From NCBI GenBank assembly GCA_014872655.1, contig WHHJ01000068.1:1-8337 (forward strand): DNA of 8,337 nucleotides, in the 5' to 3' direction. Shown piece after piece: positions 1-6,289 of the stretch; positions within the stretch are counted from its first letter, which is position 1; each line of letters opens with the position of its first letter. Made by a program: the position numbers and the translations under genes. The notes under the pieces are model-generated. The model was not told the origin of the DNA and made no database searches. It saw nothing but the letters and a program-made list of their open reading frames with translations. This DNA comes from Clostridia bacterium (lineage in GTDB: Bacteria; Bacillota; Clostridia; Oscillospirales; UBA644).

Positions 1-1323
1 TGCCGGATAGGAACGGCAAAATTTTTTACACTTCTATTACTTCTTTATCGCACATTAGCAAATGCTGCCGGAAAGGTTCAGTTTGAGGCAAAGGCGCAGG
101 ATTTAAAACAGGACTCTTCGCCGATTATTGAAGAAGATTTTTGGGAGCCGGGCATTTCTTCGGCCAAGTTGCTGCAGGTGGTCAACCGCGGTACGCTGGC
201 GGCAAAGCTTCGTTTGCAGTTTGATGTGATCGACGGCGGGCTGGAGGCGGCGCTGTGGTTTGATTTTATTCGAGTTGAGGCAGACGGCAGCGTCAGTGGA
301 GACTTTACCAAGCGTCCGATGAGCACGCTGCAGCAGACGGCAGATGCCGTAGCCGGCATGGTGCTCGAAAGCGGGCAGTCGGTTCAGTTTGTTCTGGTGT
401 ATGGGATGGACCAGAACGCGTCGAGTCAATATAGGGAAAAAGACATCTCGGTCAATGTTACGATTTTGGCAACGCAGACAGCCGTAGAATCGGATGGATT
501 CGGCAATACCGATTATGATGCGGCGGCGCCGCTGGACTTTGTTCCGGTTTCCACCGAGTCTGAGCTTCAGCAGGCTATAGCCGGGGGAAAATCGGTTGTT
601 TTAACCAAGGACATCGCGCTGACGCGCGCGATTACAACGAATGGCAGTCTGGTGATCCAGGGCAACGGTAATACGCTGGATTTAAGCGGAGCTACGGGCA
701 ATTCTCTGCTGGTAAACCGTGCGCAGGATGCGGTGATACAGCTGCTGGATGTGAATCTGGTAACCGATCAATACAATAATTCCGCCGTTGCGGTGGCCAA
801 CAGCGATCAGGTCAGCATCGTGCTGGACGGCTGTCAATTAACCGGCTTTAAATATGGAATTTGGGTTGCTAACGGCAATACCAATTTGGACAGTATTGTG
901 ATTAAAAATACGGATCTGTCAGCTTGGGGAACGGCTTATTTTTATAATGACAACTGTCATATCACATTTGAAAACTGTGTGTTAGAAGGAACGAATGTGC
1001 ATTCAGGCTACAGCAATTCGTTTAGTACGGTGGTAATACAGGGCCCCACTTTTTCGGGCACAAACGCAACCGGACATGATAATGTGGTAACCTTCTCTCA
1101 TTGTACGCTCAAAGCTTTCAATGAACCGAACGCGGAGCCGCAGCATATCCTGTCACTGCAATACGGCGCGTGCAACAATACAGTTTATTTTAACGATTGT
1201 GTGATTGAACAGAACACCTCCGGATCCATTGTTCATATGGATGAGGATGCTACCGGCAATCACGTCTTTGTAGACGGTCGTGAAATTCAGGCCAATACCA
1301 ACCAAATCGAATTTATCGATTAA
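1..1323 (+). CDS. Secreted TasA/camelysin-like protein with C-terminal beta-helix domain (5' end missing)
   Basis: The reading frame is open from base 1 to the TAA at 1321-1323 (440 codons), so the true start lies outside the window. The first ATG/GTG/TTG codon in frame is a TTG at 169, which would cut off conserved sequence and is not the start. Fragment residues about 20-165 resemble TasA/camelysin (SipW-dependent) proteins: a WEPG motif, then VVNRGTLAAKL, and later ATQTAVESDGFG before the end of the domain. A hydrophobic run, FFTLLLLLYRTLANA, near residues 8-22 may be the end of a signal peptide. From about residue 180 on, a SELQQAI start, VVLTKDIAL, IQGNGNTLDLSG and repeated short strands (VLDGCQL, ITFENCVL, VTFSHCTL, VYFNDCVI) indicate a right-handed parallel beta-helix of the pectate-lyase fold type. 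I infer an extracellular or surface protein, possibly carbohydrate-binding. No catalytic residues can be assigned. A terminator follows 29 bases after the stop. Confidence 0.8.
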   Translation, partial: CRIGTAKFFTLLLLLYRTLANAAGKVQFEAKAQDLKQDSSPIIEEDFWEPGISSAKLLQVVNRGTLAAKLRLQFDVIDGGLEAALWFDFIRVEADGSVSGDFTKRPMSTLQQTADAVAGMVLESGQSVQFVLVYGMDQNASSQYREKDISVNVTILATQTAVESDGFGNTDYDAAAPLDFVPVSTESELQQAIAGGKSVVLTKDIALTRAITTNGSLVIQGNGNTLDLSGATGNSLLVNRAQDAVIQLLDVNLVTDQYNNSAVAVANSDQVSIVLDGCQLTGFKYGIWVANGNTNLDSIVIKNTDLSAWGTAYFYNDNCHITFENCVLEGTNVHSGYSNSFSTVVIQGPTFSGTNATGHDNVVTFSHCTLKAFNEPNAEPQHILSLQYGACNNTVYFNDCVIEQNTSGSIVHMDEDATGNHVFVDGREIQANTNQIEFID

Positions 1324-1351
1324 GCGTTTATTTTCTGTTTATATTTGTTTT

Positions 1352-1386
1352 AAAACCAGCGAGCCATAGTGCTCGCTGGTTTTTTG
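1352..1386 (+). terminator. Rho-independent terminator of the beta-helix gene
   Basis: AAAACCAGCGAG (1352-1363) pairs with CTCGCTGGTTTT (1372-1383) around an 8-nt loop and runs into a T tract (1380-1385). It lies 29 bases after the stop codon of the upstream gene on the same strand. It is also the first unit of a 30-bp tandem repeat. Confidence 0.85.
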
Positions 1387-1475
1387 CTGCGAGCTATAGT
1401 GTTCGCTGGTTTTTTGCTGCGAGCGTTGTAGCTTGCTGATTTTTTACTATGAGGATAATAATTTGCTGGTTTTTG
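1356..1475. repeat. Four degenerate 30-bp tandem copies of a terminator hairpin
   Basis: Units are 1356-1385, 1386-1415, 1416-1445 and 1446-1475, with an exact period of 30. The best kept parts are a central GCGAG block and a 3' arm of the type TTCGCTGGTTTTTT. Units 1 and 2 differ at only a few positions, unit 3 more, and unit 4 mostly keeps TTTGCTGGTTTTT. Only unit 1 has both full arms (CCAGCGAG/CTCGCTGG). In unit 2 the left arm reads GCTGCGAG, leaving about five base pairs. The pattern looks like local duplication of the terminator followed by decay. The rest of the gap up to 1626 shows nothing else I can name. Confidence 0.8.
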
Positions 1476-1620
1476 GGTGAGCACGCTTTGTGATTGGTCG
1501 TCTTCTGTTTGCATGTGTGCAATGACTCGCTAGCCTTTATCATATGCAGATTGTTCTTTGGTTTTTGCAGTCCGGAGAATATTTTGGCTTTATGTTTAAA
1601 GTTTCTAAAAGCTGTAAAGA

Positions 1621-1667
1621 CGTAAAAAAGGGGAAACAGTTCTGTATAAACGAACTGTTTCCCCTTT
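1621..1667 (-). terminator. Strong hairpin terminator between convergent genes
   Basis: AAAGGGGAAACAGTTC (1627-1642) and GAACTGTTTCCCCTTT (1652-1667) form a perfect 16-bp stem with a 9-nt loop. Read on the minus strand, the hairpin follows the stop of the 527-residue gene by only three bases and ends in a run of T (complement of 1624-1629), as expected for intrinsic termination. On the plus strand it is followed by ACTTTATT, so it could also stop read-through from the left. Confidence 0.9.
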
Positions 1668-1670
1668 ACT

Positions 1671-3254
1671 TTATTGGTGCGTATCAAAATAATCGCAAAT
1701 TAGGTCATATAGTTTTGAAACCAATTTCTGCGTCATTTGACGGTATTCTGCAGGTACGGCATAATACGGAATCGTAAGCCGATCTTTTGGTGTTCGCCCA
1801 AAGACATCCGCACAGAGAATGTCCGCGACCGTTTGAGTGGTGCTTTCTTTATCGATCAATCCGTTTCGGAGACGGATATATCGTCTTTGGGTTACCAAAG
1901 CGCGAAGCGCATTTTCGTCTACCGAGCACATGATACAAACAGCTTGTGACATTGCGTTCAGAAAAGCCACTGCGATAGCTTCTTTAGAGCCGGATGCACT
2001 TTGACGCAATTTGTACTGCCCCAGTACGGCTGCAAACATCAGCGTATCAAAAGCACAATAATTATTTTTGTTGAAAGATAAATGATCGTTTTCCATGGCA
2101 AATTGAATCACTTTTGCAATCATATCCGTACAATAACTTTTTGCCGGTTCTTCGGCCTGAACGAGGGGACTGTATAAGTTTTTTAACTGTCTGTTTTCAA
2201 GCAGTTCAGGAACGGGGAAACCGGAGGCGGATTTCCCGGTCGATGATACGGAGTTGTCTGTCTGAGAGTCTGCCATGGATTGTGGATTTGTTGAGAGTCG
2301 GTCAAAGTAGTTGTAGATTTCCAGATACAGTAATTGGAGAATGCTCTGTGCTGAGCGTTTATATGCACTCTGACTGTTCTGGAAGGCGTTCGTTTTACTG
2401 TTCGATGTCAAGGTTTCGTTAACATCGAAATATAAATCATGTATCAACGACTGAACTAATTTTTCTTCATCGGCGGGATCCACATCTTTGAAAACTCGAA
2501 TCCACCGGGCCTGCAATATTTCTTGATTTTTGGCCGGAACCATGCAAAATGAGATAGCGATTTGGTTCATAGTGGTATAATACCGGTCTGCTATTTCGTT
2601 TGCGTTTTCGAGATCCTGTTTTTTGCACAGTAAAGTTTTCCCTAAACTTGCGGCAAAGAGAAGAATGTCACAGGCGCAGTAGTTGTTAGCATTCAGAATT
2701 TCATGGTCGTGTTGCCCGGCAAAGCGGATCAGCATTCGGAGCATATCCATGCAGAATCGTTTTTCCGGAAACGGCGCCTGGATATCCGGACAAGGCAGCG
2801 ATTTTAATTTGATATTCGGCAAAAACTGTAAAGACTTTTTATATTCTGTCTGATAGGTATAGGTATCCAGTTCGTCCTGTATTTTGGCCGCGTATGTATA
2901 AGTAACGCCCAAAATGATAAGAAAAAAAACTAAGAGGCCAAACTGTATTAAATATATAGTCGCATCTATTGAGGGATCGCGGTTGTAATACAGATATGAA
3001 TTGTATATTGCATTGTTGAAGCAGCTGGCTGGAATACTGAGAAAAGCCTCATAGGCCAGCACGGCACTGATGCAGCAGAAGGTTCTCAGAATAATGGACC
3101 CTGCGTACAATTTGTTATGTTTTGCGAGTTCTTCGCTTTTTTGAGGCCTTAATCGTTTGTTGATTTTGATGCAAAACAGAATCGGCACGCCAATAGTCAG
3201 AAAAAGGCATGCCAGATATAAAAGACAGGAGAGAATTAGCAGTAGTATACCCAT
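1671..3254 (-). CDS. Membrane protein with three N-terminal helices and a duplicated cytoplasmic domain, function unknown
   Basis: I do not recognise a named family. The ATG at 3254 has AAGGAG (3262-3267) seven bases upstream. Hydrophobic segments lie at about residues 2-29, 52-76 and 99-122. The rest, about 400 residues, is soluble, mostly helical in character, and built from two related units, about 161-319 and 368-524. Both contain the core NNYCAxDxLxFAAxLG (N190-G205 and N397-G412), preceded by a Cys-x2-Asp-Met segment with a hydrophobic helix and an acidic/His patch (HDHE, NDHL), and followed by an MNQIAIS/MSQAVCI helix. Each ends in a helix with a matching motif (LYLEIYNYFDRLS, LYDLICDYFDTHQ). 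A Ser/Gln-rich linker (about 320-345) separates them. The gene stands alone, with a strong terminator just after its stop. A sensor, scaffold or membrane-tethered binding protein is possible, but the sequence shows no catalytic motif. The gene call is secure; the function is not. Confidence 0.88.
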   Translation of the reverse strand: MGILLLILSCLLYLACLFLTIGVPILFCIKINKRLRPQKSEELAKHNKLYAGSIILRTFCCISAVLAYEAFLSIPASCFNNAIYNSYLYYNRDPSIDATIYLIQFGLLVFFLIILGVTYTYAAKIQDELDTYTYQTEYKKSLQFLPNIKLKSLPCPDIQAPFPEKRFCMDMLRMLIRFAGQHDHEILNANNYCACDILLFAASLGKTLLCKKQDLENANEIADRYYTTMNQIAISFCMVPAKNQEILQARWIRVFKDVDPADEEKLVQSLIHDLYFDVNETLTSNSKTNAFQNSQSAYKRSAQSILQLLYLEIYNYFDRLSTNPQSMADSQTDNSVSSTGKSASGFPVPELLENRQLKNLYSPLVQAEEPAKSYCTDMIAKVIQFAMENDHLSFNKNNYCAFDTLMFAAVLGQYKLRQSASGSKEAIAVAFLNAMSQAVCIMCSVDENALRALVTQRRYIRLRNGLIDKESTTQTVADILCADVFGRTPKDRLTIPYYAVPAEYRQMTQKLVSKLYDLICDYFDTHQ

Positions 3255-3466
3255 TTTTGTGCTCCTTCATTTATGGTAAAATTTGTTTTTTGTTCCGGCC
3301 TGGGATATCCCAACAGAGAAAACCAAAAACCTTTTCGATCGATATACAATAGGGGCGGAGACCTGAATCCGTCTTCGCCCCGTTGTTGTCTAAACTCGAT
3401 TTTTGATGTCAAAAGATCTTTTTCATGCCGGAAATTTTTTGTGGCAAAAATTTTTGTTGTGTTCTG
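3255..3466. other. Intergenic region with three perfect 12-bp palindromes and one GC-rich inverted repeat
   Basis: This gap between two minus-strand genes should hold the end signals of the transporter gene and the promoter of the 527-residue protein. Perfect palindromes: TGGGATATCCCA (3301-3312), AAAAGATCTTTT (3411-3422) and CAAAAATTTTTG (3445-3456). An 11-bp inverted repeat with one G-T pair joins 3352-3362 (GGGGCGGAGAC) to 3371-3381 with an 8-nt loop. It lacks a good T run on either strand, so it is a weak terminator candidate. I found no convincing -35/-10 pair. Confidence 0.5.
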
Positions 3467-4834
3467 TTACATAAAGTAGGTAATGAGGCCGTAAACCAGA
3501 ATCACCACCACAATCAGCGGCAGGATAAAGGTACAGTAGATGCGCAGCCAGTTGGGCACTTTCAGCCCTTTTCCGATGTTGGCCTCCTGCCGGAAGTTTT
3601 TCCAACCCCAGCCCAGTTTGCTGGTGCAGAATAAGATATAGACTAGAGACCCAATCGGCAAAGCCAGGTTGCTGACCAAGAAGTCTTCCAAATCCATAAT
3701 CGTGTTGCCGGCTTTTAACGGCTCAAATCCGGCTAATAAGTTAAAGCCGAGTACGCACGGCATCGACAGCAGTGCAATCACAAATCCGTTGATCAGCGTT
3801 GCTTTTTTGCGGGACCATCCGAACAATTCCATCGAAAAAGCCGAAATATTTTCGAATACGGCAATAATGGTAGACAGCGCGGCAAACAGCATAAAGATAA
3901 AGAATAAACTTCCCCAAATTCTGCCGCCGGGCATATGATTAAAAATGTTGGGCAACGTGATAAAGATCAATTTCGGACCGCTGTCCGGGTTGACGCCGTA
4001 AGCAAAGCAGGCCGGAAAAATGATCAGCCCCGAAACGACGGCTACAAAGGTATCCAATACCGCAATATTGACCGATTCGCCCAGTAACCGGCGTTCTTTG
4101 CCTAAATAACTGCCAAAGATAGCCATCGCACCGATGCCCAGACTCAGCGTGAAGAAAGACTGGTTCATAGCCTGTACCACAACGTTGCCGATACCGACCG
4201 TCTGTACTTTTTCGATGCTGGGCATCAGATAGAACGAGAGCCCTTCCGAAGCTCCCGGCAGCGTAATGCTGCGAATTGCCAATACCACCATAATGCCCAA
4301 CAGCGCTACCATCATCCATTTGGTGATTTTTTCAACGCCGTTTTTCAGTCCGATGGAGCAGATTAAAAAGCCGCATACGACCACAATCAGCATACATACC
4401 GTCATGACCCAGGGGTTGCCGGTCATCTGGCTGAATAGCTGTGAAATTTGCTCGGTGTTTTTCCCTTCAAAGGCACCGGCTGCTGTCTGGTAAAAATAAT
4501 ACAGCATCCAGCCTGCGACGGTGGTGTAGAACATCATCAGCAAATAGTTGCCCGCAAAGGCGATGATGCGGTTGGCACGCCATTTGAGCTTGGACTGCGA
4601 CAGGGCGGCGCAGGCGCCCATGGCGCTTTGTCTGCTGGCCCGTCCTACCGCAAACTCCATTGTCAGAATCGGCAGCCCCATCACAACTAAAAAGAATAAA
4701 TAGATCAGCACAAAAATGCCGCCGCCGTTTTGTCCTGTGATGTAGGGGAAGCGCCATACGTTTCCGATGCCGATGGCGCATCCCGCCGAAAGCAGGATAA
4801 AACCGAGCCTTGAACTGAGTTTTTCTCTCTCCAT
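3467..4834 (-). CDS. Sodium-dependent amino-acid transporter of the NSS (SNF) family
   Basis: This is a 455-residue polytopic membrane protein that should couple sodium entry to uptake of an amino acid or related amine. Length and hydrophobicity fit the shorter bacterial NSS transporters (LeuT fold, about 11 helices). TM1 carries GCAIGIGNVWRFP (18-30), the family signature with the Na+-binding Asn at 24 and the unwound glycines. TM3 has a Tyr at 103 in MMFYTTVAGW, matching the substrate-site Tyr of LeuT. TM6 has SFFTLSLGIG (226-235), nearly identical to LeuT around Thr254. TM7 has LDTFVAVVSGLIIFPA, with Asp261 where LeuT has Asn286. TM8 has FAALSTIIAVFE, keeping the Ser/Thr pair of the second Na+ site. 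The frame stays open upstream to an ATG at 5197, but the ATG at 4834 has AAGGAG at ideal distance and begins where family members begin. The substrate cannot be read from the sequence. Confidence 0.96.
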   Translation of the reverse strand: MEREKLSSRLGFILLSAGCAIGIGNVWRFPYITGQNGGGIFVLIYLFFLVVMGLPILTMEFAVGRASRQSAMGACAALSQSKLKWRANRIIAFAGNYLLMMFYTTVAGWMLYYFYQTAAGAFEGKNTEQISQLFSQMTGNPWVMTVCMLIVVVCGFLICSIGLKNGVEKITKWMMVALLGIMVVLAIRSITLPGASEGLSFYLMPSIEKVQTVGIGNVVVQAMNQSFFTLSLGIGAMAIFGSYLGKERRLLGESVNIAVLDTFVAVVSGLIIFPACFAYGVNPDSGPKLIFITLPNIFNHMPGGRIWGSLFFIFMLFAALSTIIAVFENISAFSMELFGWSRKKATLINGFVIALLSMPCVLGFNLLAGFEPLKAGNTIMDLEDFLVSNLALPIGSLVYILFCTSKLGWGWKNFRQEANIGKGLKVPNWLRIYCTFILPLIVVVILVYGLITYFM

Positions 4835-4842
4835 GGAATCGA

Positions 4843-4848
4843 CTCCTT
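4843..4848 (-). promoter_or_regulatory. Ribosome binding site fixing the transporter start at 4834
   Basis: AAGGAG on the minus strand, eight bases before the ATG at 4834. It rules out the longer in-frame ORF that begins at 5197, where only a poor AGG lies two bases before the ATG. Confidence 0.9.
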
Positions 4849-4910
4849 TATGGTTATGAAATCGTTCGGTCATGTTTTGTGATGCAAAGACGGGTATTAT
4901 AAGAATTTTT

Positions 4911-4985
4911 GCCATGCAAGAAGCTTCCGTGCAAGAAATTGCTATGTAAGAAGTTGCTATGCGTGCAGTTGCCGTGCAGGATATT
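4911..4985. repeat. Five 15-bp tandem repeats in the transporter leader
   Basis: Plus-strand units 4911-4925, 4926-4940, 4941-4955, 4956-4970 and 4971-4985 follow an approximate consensus GCTATGCAAGAAGTT. The period is exactly 15, so the open frame shows a five-residue pattern (SCTAT, ARIAT, SYIAI, SCTEA, SCMAK). Lying upstream of the real start, it is probably not translated with the transporter. Confidence 0.75.
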
Positions 4986-5220
4986 CTGCTGAAACTTTCG
5001 TCCTTTAACAATATCCATTCTTTGCCCGGGCTGGAATTGATTTGCGCAGGTTTTACAGACATCCTTATTGCGTCGACCTGCCGCGAGTAGAACAACCCCG
5101 GATTTTGTTTATGTTGGTTTTGCCGTCCAATCTTCGATCGTCTGTATTTGTTCTGCTCGAATCGGTTGCCGACAACCCCAAAATAAATCTTTGTCATGAC
5201 CTGATTTTTGTATTTTTACT

Positions 5221-5229
5221 ATTATATCA
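5221..5229 (-). promoter_or_regulatory. Extended -10 promoter, probable transporter promoter
   Basis: The minus strand reads TGATATAAT, a perfect TATAAT with the TGn extension. No good TTGACA is seen at 16-18 bp, as is common for extended -10 promoters. Transcription would start near 5214 and run toward the transporter. Confidence 0.6.
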
Positions 5230-5503
5230 TAAACCGACACAGAAATCTATATGATGTTTTAAATTTTTCCGTTTTTTATTAAAGAAGCAGACAAGATTTT
5301 GTCAAACCTGTGCGGCGTGATGGTTGCGGATTTTCAAGCCGATAAGGTCAACGGTTTTTATAGGCTCAGCCGCTTTTCACCAATTCCGCAGTTTTTTGTG
5401 GCTGTGCCTGTTTGATACACATTTTATCTGGCTTATACGGGTTCTATTAGATTTAATCTGGTTTTTTAGACTTGTGTGGATCATATCTATTGATACGGAA
5501 AAG
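5230..5503. other. Gene-free interval with one long inverted repeat
   Basis: No credible gene or known RNA was seen. The one structure of note is AGGCTCAGCC (5362-5371) facing GGCTGTGCCT (5400-5409), ten pairs with one T-T mismatch and a 28-nt loop. An 82-codon plus-strand ORF here (5324-5572) has no ribosome binding site and reads through the terminator hairpin at 5504-5527. Confidence 0.5.
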
Positions 5504-5530
5504 GGCAGGGCAACTATCTGCCCTGCCTTT
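5500..5530 (-). terminator. Hairpin terminator after the OB-fold protein gene
   Basis: GGCAGGGCA (5504-5512) pairs perfectly with TGCCCTGCC (5519-5527) around a 6-nt loop. On the minus strand it lies about 50 bases after the stop at 5577 and is followed by CTTTTCC. On the plus strand it is followed by TTTTATTAT, so it may work in both directions. Confidence 0.75.
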
Positions 5531-5576
5531 TATTATAGCCTTTTTATGGTGAGACCAAAATTTCATTTATAATTTT

Positions 5577-6152
5577 TTATTCTGCCGGAGAATCTTCTTG
5601 CGGAAAGACGGATTGTTGTTGTGTCCTGCACTGTTCGACAATAAGAACTCCGTTTTTATAATCCGTAATTTTCCCCGTTATAATGATGGAATCTCCTGTT
5701 TTGATTTCTTTTATTTCATCCGTATTGGAATCGTCAAAATAACAATGTACAACGGCTGGCGTTACTGAATTTGAAATGTTTTCAAGAGCGGATTTAAAAT
5801 CTTCCAAACTGTTTATGTTATTTGCTGTGGTATCTGTTTGTGTATTGTCTGCAAGGATAATATAGAATCCGTTTTCTGCATGGCAGACATCTTTTGCCGT
5901 TCCTGTGAATTCTGCAATATTGCCAACATATTTTTCATACGTTGTAACGATGTTATCGTCAAACTCCTGCATCAGTGTTGTGATGTTTCGGATCCCAAAA
6001 GAAACATTTTCTGCTGAGTATTCTATAGGAGAATCCTGTTGTGTAGAATCCTTTTTAAAAAATGTAGAATAGACAAGAAATCCAGAGCATGCTATCGATA
6101 GTACCAACGCAATGGAAAGTATGATTGTTACAGGTAATAATCTGTTCTTCAT
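5577..6152 (-). CDS. Membrane-anchored protein with tRNA_anti-like (OB-fold) domain
   Basis: This 191-residue protein has a short basic N-terminus, one long hydrophobic segment (about 6-32), then a soluble domain. The domain resembles the tRNA_anti-like OB-fold family found in many bacterial envelope proteins: FDDNIVTTYEKYVGNIAEFTGTA (about 64-86), a strand GFYIILAD (95-102), VVHCYFDD (134-141), then IKTGDSIIITGKITDYKNGVLIVEQC (150-175). The typical order, N-rich helix, first strand with G-x-V/A, C-x-F strand, K-x-G-D strand and final x-x-C, is all present. A Cys at 22 sits in SIAC, a poor lipobox, and the hydrophobic run continues past it, so a membrane anchor is more likely than a lipoprotein. 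The start has AGGTGG (6160-6166 region) seven bases upstream. Despite the family name there is no evidence that it binds tRNA; its role is unknown. Confidence 0.85.
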   Translation of the reverse strand: MKNRLLPVTIILSIALVLSIACSGFLVYSTFFKKDSTQQDSPIEYSAENVSFGIRNITTLMQEFDDNIVTTYEKYVGNIAEFTGTAKDVCHAENGFYIILADNTQTDTTANNINSLEDFKSALENISNSVTPAVVHCYFDDSNTDEIKEIKTGDSIIITGKITDYKNGVLIVEQCRTQQQSVFPQEDSPAE

Positions 6153-6172
6153 TTTTCCGCCACCTTTTTATT

Positions 6173-6202
6173 ATTGTAAATGGAATGGATGTTGATAGAC
6201 AA
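6173..6202 (-). promoter_or_regulatory. Possible promoter of the OB-fold protein gene
   Basis: The minus strand has TTGTCT (6197-6202), an 18-bp spacer and TACAAT (6173-6178). Both boxes are imperfect. Transcription would start near 6166, directly at the ribosome binding site, giving a leader of only about 14 nt. No clear terminator for the upstream GH27 gene is seen in 6153-6289, so read-through into this gene is also possible. Confidence 0.3.
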
Positions 6203-6289
6203 AAATGTTTTACAAGACGCACTGTAGTTTCTCTTTTCTTGTCTGTTGTTATCCTGTTGTCAAAAGGTGCCGTCTCTTTTTCTTATCGA

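Larger units (their letters stand above)
4835..5214 (-). other. Long untranslated leader of the transporter gene
   Basis: If transcription starts from the extended -10 box at 5221-5229, the mRNA has a leader of about 380 nt. It includes a small hairpin GGTTG-TCGG-CAACC near 5165-5178 and the 15-bp repeat array at 4911-4985. The frame is open and in phase with the transporter, but its translation shows no relation to NSS proteins. I could not match it to a known riboswitch or T-box. A second TATAAT (complement of 4896-4901) without a clear -35 could give a short leader of about 55 nt instead. Confidence 0.5.

Noticed and set aside
169..1323. TTG at 169 as the start of the beta-helix protein gene
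   Set aside because: The same frame is open back to base 1, and the conserved WEPG segment of the TasA-like domain lies upstream of 169. The gene is cut by the window edge instead.
1394..1687. Minus-strand 97-codon ORF over the 30-bp repeats
   Set aside because: It runs through both the repeat array and the strong terminator stem; its KNQQ-like pattern is only the translated repeat.
3939..4319. Minus-strand 126-codon ORF inside the transporter gene
   Set aside because: It is a shadow frame of a well-supported NSS gene.
4835..5197. A 121-codon N-terminal extension of the transporter starting at ATG 5197
   Set aside because: It has a poor ribosome binding site and a repetitive, family-unlike sequence, while the ATG at 4834 has an ideal AAGGAG and the expected family start.
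5335..5360. Terminator at CCG-loop-CGGTTTTT
   Set aside because: The stem is only about six pairs with a 10-nt loop, and no plus-strand gene precedes it.
5324..5572. Plus-strand 82-codon hydrophobic ORF
   Set aside because: No ribosome binding site, the sequence passes through a terminator hairpin, and the hydrophobicity comes from T-rich non-coding DNA.
6085..6090. Lipobox Cys22 making the OB-fold protein a lipoprotein
   Set aside because: SIAC has Ser at -3, which is a poor lipobox, and the hydrophobic segment continues beyond the Cys, favouring a membrane anchor.
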